A stretch of 64,000 bases of DNA, taken from NCBI GenBank assembly GCA_921293015.1, contig OV121096.1, forward strand, positions 9,985,000-10,048,999. The letters run 5' to 3'. Source of the stretch: Phorcus lineatus. Its lineage: Eukaryota; Mollusca; Gastropoda; Trochida; Trochidae. Below, piece by piece: positions 13,218 through 25,149 of this stretch. A program made the position numbers and the translations under genes. Numbering within the stretch: the first letter of the stretch is position 1; the number at the start of each line of letters is the position of its first letter. The notes under the pieces are model-generated. The model worked only from the letters and a program-made list of their open reading frames with translations. It was not told the DNA's origin and did not search any database.

Positions 13218-16200
13218 CTGTAAAATAAGAAATGTAGAACATAAGGTTAAGTCTTATGGTTATCATCAAGAGCATCAAGAGTTGTTAAACAAAGTCCATG
13301 TGTAAAAACGCATATGCTGGGCAACACCAGTAACAAGTACTGCATGAACAGAGATATTATACTAATTTGGGTAAGGAAATACGCACAGTATGAAAGGAAA
13401 AATGCTTTTGTCTATGAAATGCTGTAATGATTTCTCCTTCCTGATTGTAACTGATCGGGCTTCATTTGATATATCATTTAAGGAACCAATAATAAGGGTC
13501 AGTAAACCTATAAATCACAATCCCAATTAGCTAAGGGTCTGTGCACAAGATTTCAGGTTTCTAGAGCTTTTGCATCTGAAGAAGAAGAAGGAGAAGAACA
13601 AAGGGTTAAAATGATTTTTTGAATGTGGCAGCAGTCACCTTTGTTAAATAAGATGCCAGCTTTCAGCTTACTAAGCCGTTTGCACTTATATGAAGACAAA
13701 AAAAAATGTTTTAGAGCGTGGCCCGTGTGACACTTATGAGGACCAAAGGGTCATCCAATTTATCTATAATAATATATTTATCATCATTAATAACATTTTT
13801 TAAATGTGGAAGAATACTACAAGACATAATGAAGCGCGCTTTATAGCTTTAAAAGTAAAAAGGATAAGAGTTAAATGAGTAATCTAGAGTATTAATCATT
13901 CCTTTAACAAACCAATCAAACTGAAGTAATTAGCAAGAAAACATATCAAGAAACAATGTCTTGAACTCAATTTAAGTATCTCCTTTCTATGCAAGAAGGC
14001 TGGCGATAAATGTCGTCATATACTAAGGTGACGTCTTCAAGAAAAAACAATAAAAGATACGACTCAATAGAAAACAATTTTGATCTTTTACTTGTCTCCG
14101 AGCTTTATCTCTATCGGTTTAACACGCAAACACAAAATTGTTGTTTAATGACCCTATTTCAATAGTTAGCAGATTGAAAAAATCAGTCCACCACAAATAC
14201 CACTTAAGACGAATACAAGATCACCTTTTCAAAACACAAACCATATCAGAAACTGTTACGAGCGTGCAACTGCCTTTTCACAAAAGTCAGCCATACTTTA
14301 CTCAGCACTGAGCAGTTGAACACGAAAAGCTTTCCACGTATTTCATCAACACCTCATTCTTTCATTATGCATTAACAATTAATCGTTGTTTGTTCAAAAC
14401 GTATTACAGTACCCCCATTAGCACATGGCGTGCCACATGTGCCCAATTACTCGTAGTAGGGATGTATAGAGGTGAGAGGGAAACTGACTTGACAGGTTAA
14501 AGGAGATTTTTCTCAAGTTAGAGTTGACATAGTCGCAGGAAGAATACATTTGGGGATTGTACAAGCACATTGAGAACTTGCTTGAACATGCTTTTAATAT
14601 GCAAGGATAATAGCTGGAAGTTACGATAAGTATTTACTTTGGAAAGACCAACAACCCTTATAAGGTGTTAAAGTGTACTTCTAGATGTATATTTCCCTGT
14701 ACATATATATCAACAAATCTATAATCATAAAACATTTTCGGGAAGTTACCAAACAGGTGTCTCTCCAGAGAGACTCCATTCTTTAGTGCAACTCATCCGA
14801 TCCTACGCTTATCTCTGTTGTAATTCGAGATCTTCTCTAACTAGAGACGGAAAAGATTGATTGAAGAAAGATAGTTGTGCAGTCAGCGACACTAAGAGAG
14901 AAATCATTTTGAAAGCCTTGATCCGTCCCGTATGCATAGGAAAACATAAAATTTTAATCTCTGTGAACTGCAAGCACGAGTCTTCTTGAAAGATCACGGT
15001 AACATTATATGGCGAGTGAATCATGACATCTGTCTCGAGGACAGCAACTAACTATGTTTGAATTGGCTGAAATTCGGCAGTTCGGAATGTTGAAAAGTGC
15101 TTGAATTAGAACAAATGTTAGCGCAGGACTTGACCTGACCGATATCTATAATGGGAGAATGAATAGACTCCTTTTGAAACCAAAACCTTCAAAGTAATTG
15201 TGATCATGAACATTTGAAAATATGTTATTAGTATAAACATAATATATATTATGATAATATTCTTATGAAAATAAGAGGAATTTAGATAGAAAAGAAGCCT
15301 GAACTGTCGCTAAAGGTACATAGGTTAAGATATTGTCAAAGATTTTCTTCTTACAGTCCTTTTGATTTGAATAAATTTTATTCCGAAGTTGATATTGAGC
15401 ATTCTATCAGCTCAGTAAGTTGTTCATCAGTCCACAGTAGTCAAAAAGTGTGATTTCACTAATTCCTTAAAAAAGACGTATTCACCAGTGAATGGTTAAT
15501 ACCTGAGACTTCGACGTCATGAAACAATGTCAAACGTAAGAATTATCTTTGTTACTGTAAACCATCGGCTCCCCCTAGCGACTTCTTAAAGCGAAAATTA
15601 CCCTGTTTGGAGAAATTACAAGTAACAAGTGGTACAGCTGACAACTACTGACAATTGCTTTGTGTATCTCAACATGCGGATAGACAAGTTGAATATTTTC
15701 ATGTGTGACTGACCAACTTATGAAAATGCAAAAATCTTTCTTCCTCATTTGAGATAAACATAGTCTTGGTCAAGAAAATGGAAATATCTATTGAAATCCC
15801 CCCCTGCAATGATTTCCCGAATTAAGACAAAAGTAGAAACAGGAGAAAATGAAAAGTTACAATGACTCTATAGACATCGTATACATGTGAACAGCCATCA
15901 TATATGTAAAGTCATCAAGCCAATAGCTTCGTCTAACCTATCCACGCTAAAACGATTGCTTTAAACGCAGATGATAAATAAAATATCCAGACAAATGGGA
16001 AATGTACGCCTCTGAAAGGATGTCTTCATAGCATCTGTCATATCTTGGACATAATTGCCTGTGTGGAAAGTGCACGGCCGCCTGGTATTGATTTTAGACA
16101 AGTCATCATTTAACAGGATTACACATTTCGTGAAATGCTTTCGAATGTATAAGATGATCTCATTGAGAGATATTTGACATACGTTTCAATGTATGAATAA

Positions 16201-16672
16201 AATTGTTAATTTGATTTAAGGAGACTGTAGATTCGGTCGCCACATAACGGAATTATGTTGCCATTTGTGAAGTATGTTTGGTTTGTGATTAATGTTGTAA
16301 TTTTGTTTTCCGACACATTAAATAAAACATCTACAAAAGTATTGATTATAAGTTTTTACACTACCTATAAAAAGGTTAACATGTTTGCAGCAAACGCAAC
16401 ATGTATTATTGTTTTGTCTCAAATTGCTAAATGTTCATTGGTTGATGTTTTGATATGTTCATATACATATACTAAATGCTTTAAAAAGTTAGATCATATC
16501 AAAAGTTATGAGCGTATTTTTATTGTAAAACTTATATTCATAGTTTAAGGAAACAAAAGTTAATGATGAATTTTTCTAATGTTAAATTTGTCCCATAGCG
16601 ACGGCTATAAAATACTCCTATAACTACAACGTATACTACTACTGCTGCTACTACTACTACTACTTCTACTAT

Positions 16673-16703
<31 letters not shown>

Positions 16704-16896
16704 GTTACTACTACCTATACTACTACTACTACTACTACTACTACTATTATTATTATTACTACTACTACTACTACTAATACTACTACTACAACCACCACCA
16801 CAACCACCACTTCTACTACTACTTCTATTACTACTACTGCTACTACTACTATTACTACTACAACCTCCACCACAACCACCACTTCTACTACTACTT

Positions 16897-16934
<38 letters not shown>

Positions 16935-19900
16935 GCTACTACTACTACTACTACCTCTACTACTACTGTTCGTAACCAACACCGTAATTACCGCCATGGC
17001 GATCAATTGTACCACTATCAGAACCTCTACTACTACCACTACTTCTACTACTATTACTTCTAATTACTTATGTTACTGCCATTACTGATGCAATTGTTAT
17101 CATCAGAGCGTTGTGCTCCGGTTCTATCATTAACATGGGTTGTCATGGTGAAAATTCGTACCCTGTGCGTTATTTAGCAGGCCAATTTATTCCACTTTAC
17201 CATTAAAAAATTTTCAACAATTTTTTTCAAAACCTTTCAACTATGCTTCAGCCAAAATGTTAACAGAGTTTGAAAACTTCCGGGGCACACTTGGAGAAAG
17301 AATTGAGACATGAAGTCATCATATATACCTACTAACAGCAGAATGTCTCAAAAGAAAGTTCACAAGTTGTTGGTCAAATGCCTTCTTTATTTGTTTTCAG
17401 GGGAAGGGAGGTGGGTCTCCTGCATATTCCTTAGTTCAGTAACTCGTCGATAAAAAATAAATGGTTTCGATTCTCCGACTCCCATCGAATTCCAAGATTT
17501 TTCACCTGGTTGAATGTTGACTGTTTACGTTTATGGTATAGCAAAGGGGGTTTTAAAGACTGTGAACGGAGATCAAACAGAATAAAAGACGAAAGGCACG
17601 AGTAGGGGCGTTTCTACTTACGGACAAAGCTACGATCGACAATCATAAGTGGCAGCTCAGTTTAGATTCAAATGACAACCCGACTCCATGCTTCGGCACA
17701 ATTTGACTTTATTGCCATCCTAAACGTCTTTATGCTGACCACTAGATGTCTGCTATGGCGTGCATTACGTTGAGGATAAAGAATGGAATAATGGAGCTTA
17801 AACTACCGATCTGAATGGATAGGTGTATATGGTATGTAAATATATGTAGCAGTAATTGAATGGTTGAAAGCATGTTTTGCTTAAATCCGCATGTGATGAT
17901 CAAATTGTATCACACTCCCTTAATAAATATATAAACAAATTATGAAAGCGTTATTTGATAATGTAGATCTCGTCAATCGAGTTAGTTCTTCGAAACGACT
18001 AGGCTTTCTTTTTATGTCTGATCAAAAGGTACCTATGAAAGGAAATAAATATAATACACGTATTTGCATTTCAAATGCTTAAGATGTCAAATGAATAACA
18101 TTGAGTTAGTTATGAATTTGCAAGTTAAATAACGTTAGTCTATATGCATCTACAAATGTTACATACATTTATCCACAGTGTTCAATTCTCTATCGATAAC
18201 TTAATAACATGCTTCTGGTAGTTTCAGATTAAATTGTCTGAATTTAAACAGAAAGTTACCTAAGTGTGAAAATTTTATGTGAAAAATTAATTTAAAAAAT
18301 AATCACTTGAAAATTTTATTCATAACTAATTGTGTGCTGAATTTATGTCTTTAATTGTGAAACTACATAATAGATTTTGCTTCCTAATTACAAAAACAAC
18401 AAAGTTGTTACCAAATTAATTGTTCTGGAAATTTTATCCTATTTTCAACAGTTCAAGAGGACTTTACTCATATGCTTTCAGATTGCATTTTGAATTCCTT
18501 AGAGTCCAATGAGTGTACACTTTTCTATGCTTTCGAGGGAGGCATTACATTTAATACTGACCGTAGGTTATCAAAAAGTTACTTCTATTAAATTTGTATT
18601 CTAAAAGAACTGCCATTTTGAATAAAAGTTTTGCATACAGTAGTAGCCCTCGTCAAAATGCAGACACAGGTATCATCACTTTACTTGAAAGAATTGAATA
18701 AATTACTTTACGTCAACCGATATTGACTTTCATACCTCAATGAAACAAAACATGTACATAAACACACGAATAGCAGAATCCTCAAAATAAATATATCCAA
18801 AAGTTTAAAAAAGTTATCTGAATGATATTTTCATTTTTAAGCTGTTAGAAAATGATACTATCGTATTATAAATTTATTTGTTCTGAAATATGGTTTACTT
18901 ACTTATCAGGCAACTTTACCTGATGAAGAACATTGCGGGCATTTTGTTAAATGTTTATACGATGTATTTTCAGCAATCACATGTGATCTTGTACATATCT
19001 ACGCGTCAAATCCTGGTTTAACACAATTAACAAACTGGCTTAAGACTTTAAGATGTTCGTCAGGTCATAACCATAACCAACAATAACTAAGCCAATTGGA
19101 CTGCATTTATGTCGATACACGGATTCTAATTAGGAAGTTACTCTTCTTCAGTTATCCCAACCTAAGTTCTGATAAAGGCACTGATCACATTACTACAGGA
19201 TGTGAGGTCAAAGTTAAGAGCCCAAAACATACACTTTGGTCACATGGCCAAACTTGGGGAAACAACGTCCATACATATAGGACCTGTAACCCAGCCAATA
19301 CCTACATTTTTTATCAAGAAAACGATTGTTGAATCAATTGCTCTATTGTTTACCAGTACATCTGCAGAGGCTGTATCTTAGTTGAAATAATGACTAAAAC
19401 AACATTTGTAAACAAACATAACTTTTAAACGTTTACAATAGGGTAATACGTCAGTAATGAACAAATGTGTCTCATATTGGAAAAGATTTTGTATCAAAGG
19501 GCCTTCTTTCCTGTCGTTATTCTTTTCTGAATTGCGTGGTAAATACAGTAAATATTTCATAGGTGATACATTATACAGAAACAGATCATTTCTCCACTCT
19601 TTCAAGGTTAAACGCGAATACTCAATGTTTAACACTTGTATGGTGTTTTCAGCAAAATCCTATACTTACGAAATAACTAAAAACTGGAATTGTGATATCG
19701 TTACCTAAACATACAAAAGCAATCTCCTAGTTATAGGAACGACCTCAGTAAGTCAAGACCTTATAATTGTTCTTATGACTGCTCTTCATTGTTTGACACT
19801 CATATGAAATATTCGTTTGGGAATATAATTTGCCTCTTTATCTTTCAACTCCGTAGGTCAAAGGTTTGTAATTGTGTTACCTTCTGCTGCTTTGGCATAG

Positions 19901-22900
19901 TCTGATCCTGCGAAATGACGCGACATCAAACCGAAATCAGCGTGGCCTCGGCGCTCTCTGAAATAGATAGATGATCAAATAAGATGTACAATCTAACCTT
20001 TATCCAATCAATACAAGCATCATCTAATAATGTGAATCTCGAAACATCATTGCAACAATTGACCATTCTTTTCATCTATTTTATCTCAAAGTGATTATCA
20101 ATGAACGAAAAATAAAGGCCACACTTATATTTATAGGAGATGCAGCGAAATTTAGTCACATAAGGTACTTTATCTTTCTAAACTAAGTGATAAAGTGCAT
20201 CATAAATTCTTTATCGTGTCCTACATGACGATATATCCTACAAAGGACATGTGCTGTGATACCCTTAATGAATAAAGTTGTATATACTTCTCGACAACAC
20301 ATATGCTAATCAAGTTATAGTATTTTGTTTTGGACTACTGAAAACCTGGTGCAATTTTTCTGCATACTAAGAAAATTACACGAAATCAGATAGAGAAATT
20401 AAATAAAGATCTGATTTTAGAATTTCTGTATTTTAAACAAAACATATTTTTTTTCAAAGAAAACATACAAATCTTAAAATAAAAATAAATTGGTTAATGT
20501 TTTAATGAAGGTTAAATGAATCTTAACACACGTACACTCTCTGGTTTCGAAGGGAGTTTAGCAAATAATCAACAAGCGATATCGTTTCATCCTCTGTGAG
20601 CCCTAGGGCTGGTATCTCCTCTTCCGCTCTGAAAATAAACAAAGACGGACTTTGTAATCAGAAACAAAGTAAAAGGAACGATCATTTAAAAACTAATATG
20701 AACATCAAAGAAATAGGTACTTAAATTTAATCATCAATTACACTTATTATCATTGTAACACTTGTACAATATTTGAGTAATGGAGTATTGATGGTTGACC
20801 ATGATGTAAAAACTCAAAAACCATTTATTCTTTTTTGTCGTTGAAATTAAAGTCGTGTCATAATGGTAGCATAAGGTATTTACTACCTACATATATATAT
20901 GTATCTAACATTCCAAAATTTTCTTTCCTGGTGATTCACCATTCTTAATGTTAATGCAATTGTCATTCTTAGTAGATCAAAATTGTTTCAGTTATTTTTT
21001 TCAAAAGAAATTTTAAGTTTCTTTGTAGTGTTTGCTTGTTTATCTTGAATGGTACCATTCGATTTTCTCTAGTATACATCCAATGTTTATATAAAGATAC
21101 ATAATTCAGATTTCAAGAAAAACTCATTTAGAGTTTTCCTATGGCCGGGCTCTTATAGGGAGCTTTTATTTTCTCATTTATTTGATCTGTTTTAACCTTT
21201 ATAATATACTCATCATATCGACGTATATGTTTTCCAATTTATTTTTCAGAATGAAATTCTGTCACAAATTAAAGTATATTCCAAAGTTCAACGTCCCTGA
21301 AATCAAGGTAAATAAATAATTTATTACTATAATTCAGTTGAACTTAAATCACTTGATACACTCACAGAAAAAAATCAATAGAGTCTTAATAGATAAGGAA
21401 TCATATATCAGTTACCACAGAATTTTGGTTTGGTTTGTTGTCATACTCTGAGTTGGAACGCTAAATACATTAGCGGGTATCGACTGACAGAAAAAGAGAC
21501 ATGAAATGTCATGGTATCAGAGAAGAATTGGCAATATGTATGTGTAGGAGTTGGTTGCCACAAGGCAAAGTAAGGAACACGATGACAGACCACTGGATTC
21601 TTGCATGAATGAATGAGGTATTAATTCAAAAGTTTAGGACAATATTCCTACTACGTCACTTTCAGTCTAGTTGTGACAGTCTACAGTTTGCAAGTAGAGA
21701 GCATTTCTACTATGTATGCTACTTTGGTTGTTCTTGAGTATCCTAGATTAAAAAAGGAGACGCTGACAACCGTTTCTCAGGATAAAATACGATTTCTGAA
21801 AACGGGCCAAAGTGACCTCACTAGAATTTTGCCTTTTGATTCAACTTAATTCAGTGACTTGAATTTTTCAGGGCAGCTTACAAATCTGTTGCACATGTTT
21901 ATCGAAAATACGGTTTATGTTCCACACAACTGTATAATTATAGTTATTCCCTCTTTGCAAATACTCAATTGCCATTTCAAGAAATTCAGCAACAGAACCC
22001 AATGCGCTCTTGGACTAAGCGATTGTTCTTACTATAATTTAAAGGTAACTAGCAATAAGGGGGCTTTGTGAAAATTGGTCAATGGCTAAAAAAAACTTCA
22101 AACTTCGTAACGTTAACATTTCTGTGTAGGGTTTTTAGTCATAACGACATACAAATTCTGACAATAAAATCTGGATTTTAACCCAATTCAAAATAGGTTG
22201 AAAATATCAGCTGGTCAATTTCATAGATTTAACGGTACAGTTTTACTCTATATTGAGGGGGCATTCGGCTTTGGACCAAGTAGTCCGAGGTTCGAATCCC
22301 GCCAGGGGCTTGGCAAATTGTCTGCTGAAGAGAACTCTTTGAGATGCAGTACCTTTGGAGTGCAATGCTTAAATGAATTTCAGCGCAATACCCCCCATTA
22401 TTTCCAACAGATTGTCGCAGGTTTCACTGCAATGCATAACCACAATAGTGTTTCGGGCTTTCTCCCTGCAATAACACTAGCCGTGTTATGAGTGAAATAC
22501 TCGTGAAAGCGGCAATAAATCCCAAATCGACTATACCCTACATTGATATATTCTTTGCTATTGCTGAAAACTAGACACTTTTGATGTTTTAAAGAGGATA
22601 TGTTGATGTGGTTTATGAATATCCATTTAAGCAAAAACGTATCATTCTTTGTTATAAATTCGCCATGGCAAGTGATCTCAAATTCACCGGTGAGTTTGTT
22701 TACAATTTGCCGGGTTGGCAATGTAAAAAAACCTCAAAGGCATCTTCGTTTAAATGACCTTTCACACTGCACATTGACAGAAGAAAATCAGTTCTAGTTG
22801 AACCATCCGCGTTGTGGCAATATCAGCGTCAAACTGTCTTTCAATTCAAGTGTCAAAATCAATTATGTATTTAATTCAAAATTATAATGCACAATCCTTA

Positions 22901-24612
22901 TTTTCTGTTCCTGCTTGCAATTAATAAACACTATCAAGAGCGATAAATAAGATCTTAAATGAAACAAAGTGCAAAAATGTAAAACGTTTTCTTGAAGGTA
23001 AAAACATAATTACATGCATTTTCAGAGTTTGCTATGTGTTTCTAGTTTATTGATTTAATTGCAACCAATACACTTTCATTGCAATAAAAAACTGCATAAT
23101 TAGGTTATATCAATATCAGGCAACGATGTTAGAGACATTACATTTTTAAAATGACTTCTAGTTCTTTAACATGGCTGTTGTCGAACTCGCCATAGCTGTT
23201 GAAAGATTTTTAAGTTTTGAAAAAATGTATAAGAAAATCAAGAAACTTTTGAGGACAAAGGAGGGTATAAAAAGTTGTCGTCATATTGATAATAATACTC
23301 TGGTCAGCAAATTATGTTATTTTTTACGGTTTTTATAGATATTAATGCCCGGGCTTTTTTTTAAGAAAGCCTGTATGGGAAGAAATACGTTCAGAAACAA
23401 GTTTGTTTGAACAATAATGCTAGGGGAACAAATTTAAAAGCACGTTTCGAAGAAAAATGCTATTTCATTAACCCTTTTACGCAACCAAAACGAAATTATA
23501 GTTATTTTTTTCCGTTAAGCTTTGACTTATAACTATGATAAACTAATAATGAGGTTCGGAGAGCAATCACCAGAGGAAAAACACAACACACTTGTAAAGC
23601 ATCAAGTATTCAAAATGTGTGTGTATTCGAAAACCCCCCACAATATTTACTGCCGTCGTAAAATGACTATAAAACGCATTCGATAAAATATAAGCTCTTT
23701 TCATTAGTTTTTAAATAAGCCTTAACTACATCAAAAGTAATGCATATTTTAGACCATTTACAAAAAGAAAGAGAAGTGAGGCAAAAAGTGAACGCACAGG
23801 TGTATCGTCCTCATATAAAAACTGACACACCTGATGTATCTTATCGTGTTAATACCACAGTCATATGAACTAATATAACGTTTACAACTAATTAAAGGTA
23901 CAATTCCATTCGACGTAATGCCTTATATTAATAAGTATTTCACAGGTTATCAAACGATACTTATATGTCTCTTGATGCACCTATTGACATTAAAAGTAGC
24001 TATTCATTGAAGACATATGTGTGTACTGCCATATTGTAAATAAGAAACTAAAAATAAGTAAATTAAAACATTGGAGAAAACAACCCTAATTACCTAAAGA
24101 GCTACAATTTAAACATCCTGGATCTTAGAATTAAAGTGTAAATGGCTTCCATGGCAACCCCGAATCACAACAGTTCCTTACAACCTTATTTATAGAAAAA
24201 GGCGTGATCATGATATGAGCGTGTTATGATAATTAGTGCGATCTTAATAGTAGAACCTACAACTTATAAAACGTGCTTCTACTTTTTTCATGTTTATCTT
24301 AGTAGGTGTATACTGCATAATACCTAAACAGTTAAGTTATAAAGGATAACTATTCTTTAAATACCACCTCTTGGGGAAGCATCTTGTTTTATTTTATATC
24401 ATCAGCCTAAAATTGCGCCGCTAAATTTATACACGTTTTTCAAAGGGAAGTAAATTGTGAAGATACCATTGTTACACTACAAACTGAAACTACTATCTTA
24501 AACAAAAACATATAGCTCGCACTTACCTCTTGCCTCCTGATATTAAATCGAATGCGGATGAAATGGCGCAAAAAGAGAGAAGAGCAAAGGACAAAAGCAA
24601 CAGCCTGGCCAT
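13162..24612 (-). CDS. DH31/calcitonin-like neuropeptide precursor, four coding exons
   Basis: Coding segments on the minus strand are 24612-24527, 20628-20536, 19957-19881 and 13217-13162 (86, 93, 77 and 56 nt). They join in frame to 312 nt, giving 103 aa plus TGA. Order: signal peptide (about residues 1-20, MARLLLLSFALLSFCAISSA), a KR site, an acidic spacer (AEEEIPALGLTEDE...), an RR site, then a mature peptide of about 33 aa starting GHADFGLMSRHF and ending MAENPYGP. This is followed by GRRKR, the signal for C-terminal Pro-amide and dibasic cleavage. The DFGL-x-SR-x-F-x-G-S core, the AK and AN positions and the terminal Gly-Pro-amide match the family of insect diuretic hormone 31, calcitonin-related peptides acting on class B GPCRs. 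The length is typical. Secretion from neurons or endocrine cells is inferred. The exon 2/3 junction has alternatives (see those exons) that do not alter the mature peptide. Family assignment is confident; the biological role in this animal is unknown. Confidence 0.88.
13218..19880 (-). other. Third coding intron of the DH31-like gene
   Basis: A 6.66-kb intron bounded by donor AGAAG|gtaaca and acceptor ttattttacag. It holds the (TAC)n microsatellite at 16.6-17.06 kb. I looked for a second amidated-peptide exon (Gly-Pro or Pro followed by Gly and basic residues) and saw none, but the check was by eye. Confidence 0.7.
16611..17058. repeat. (TAC)n trinucleotide microsatellite with 72-bp higher-order repeat
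   Basis: About 450 bases of ACT/TAC triplets with GCT, ATT and CCA variants. A block starting acaaccaccaccacaacc at 16788 recurs at 16860 (acaacctccaccacaacc), a 72-bp higher-order period. On the minus strand it gives a poly-Ser frame, which is not a gene. Confidence 0.97.
19881..19957 (-). CDS. DH31-like precursor, coding exon 3 (core of the hormone)
   Basis: The acceptor is ctatctatttcag followed by AGAGAGCGCC, so three AGs compete within four bases. With the first AG and the phase-2 donor of exon 2 the frame is ERR, then GHADFGLMSRHF, then AGSDYAKAAE, ending with one base of the next codon. RR is the convertase site that frees the N terminus. The donor is AGAAG|gtaaca. This exon carries the diagnostic DFGL core, Ser-Arg, Phe and Gly-Ser residues. 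It is too short and too closely flanked by stops to appear as a long reading frame. Confidence 0.88.
20536..20628 (-). CDS. DH31-like precursor, coding exon 2 (acidic spacer)
   Basis: The acceptor is tttattttcag before AGCGG. The exon reads (R)AEEEIPALGLTEDE, then a hydrophobic stretch ISLVDYLLNSL and RNQR, the kind of acidic spacer that precedes the peptide in DH31/calcitonin precursors. I place the donor at GAGT|gtacgt (phase 2), which pairs with the first AG of exon 3 and gives RNQRVERR. Alternative donors AGA|gtgtac and TAC|gtgtgt (both phase 0) would pair with the third AG of exon 3 and give RNQRRR or RNQRVYRR. If the exon is not spliced, the frame reads V-Y-V-C and stops at TAA just downstream, which would give a truncated product without the hormone. 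Confidence 0.85.
20629..24526 (-). other. First coding intron of the DH31-like gene
   Basis: A 3.9-kb intron between the signal-peptide exon and the acidic-spacer exon. It contains a tRNA-derived SINE at about 22.25-22.35 kb in the opposite orientation and no further recognised exon. Confidence 0.7.
22250..22350 (+). mobile_element. tRNA-derived SINE, family with 50.15 kb
   Basis: It has a 'gggcattcggc' head and box B 'gaggttcgaatcccgcc', then 'ggcaaattgtctgctgaaga', 'gaac'. The post-B segment matches the minus-strand element at 50.1-50.26 kb (gcaa..tgtctgc.g.agagaa). It is not a functional tRNA gene because no acceptor stem pairs. Confidence 0.65.
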
Positions 24613-24617
24613 ATCAC
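24527..24617 (-). CDS. DH31-like precursor, coding exon 1 (signal peptide)
   Basis: The ATG is at 24612-24610. It is preceded by a good acceptor (cttctcttacag, then gtgat before the ATG), so the exon begins at 24617 and the leader is spliced. The 28 complete codons give a classic signal peptide: a basic N-region (MAR), a Leu/Phe/Ala-rich core and a likely cleavage after SSA, followed by FDLISGGK. The last two bases (AG) join exon 2 to make Arg, completing a KR processing site across the junction. The donor is AGAG|gtaagt, close to perfect. Phase at the 3' end is 2. Confidence 0.9.
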
Positions 24618-25064
24618 CTGTAAGAGAAGAATTCAATATGTAAAACATGCTTTGACCCATGTTTGTGAAAACCTAGTTTTCTTGACATCCGTATTCAATA
24701 AGAACTGGTGAAAAGGAACAGCGTTTTGTTCTACGCGGTTATCATGAAATAATTGCAGTGGAATATCAGTACCTAAATTGTAGATGATATCTTTGATCTT
24801 TAAAAAAAAGATCCAACACATATTTAAGGCTTCAAATTACTTTGAAATGATACCTGAAAACAAACAAAATTTAAAAAATCCAAAGAATGCGCTGGTAGAT
24901 TACAATTACATGTCATTATGTACTTCCATTGTCAAGAGGGGAATCTGTTACAATATACACACAATTACAACAGATCTGAAACATGAAAAGACATTATTTA
25001 AAAAAAGAACAATGGTTAATTCACCTCTTTGTGCGACTTTTCATCAGATAAGAAAAATCCTTAC

Positions 25065-25145
25065 CAGCGGCAAACGGGAAAGGGAAGAAGGGCCTGGCAG
25101 AAATTCTGGTATGATATATAGGTGAAGCATAGCCCACGTCAATCA
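25065..25145 (-). promoter_or_regulatory. Proximal promoter and short 5' leader exon of the DH31-like gene
   Basis: Read on the minus strand, a TATA-like stretch (tatatatcat, 25120-25111) is followed about 25-30 bases later by the likely start site (near 25088). A splice donor then follows (gccgctg|gtaagg, exon end at 25065). The resulting short leader could join the acceptor at 24617 just before the ATG. About 15 bases upstream of the TATA box is a TGACGTG (25141-25135), a half-site-type cAMP response element, and farther up a 'taggcgtggc' GC/KLF-type box (around 25171-25180). The arrangement is seen directly; promoter function is inferred. Confidence 0.5.
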
Positions 25146-25149
25146 CATT

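Noticed and set aside
14809..15024. 71-codon minus-strand frame inside the hormone gene intron, considered as an alternative exon
   Set aside because: No dibasic or amidation pattern and no matching splice phases.
16605..17039. 144-codon poly-Ser frame on the minus strand
   Set aside because: Translation of the (TAC)n microsatellite.
22285..22310. Possible tRNA gene (ggttcgaatccc)
   Set aside because: Box B only; no pairing acceptor stem or proper D/anticodon arms. Interpreted as a SINE.
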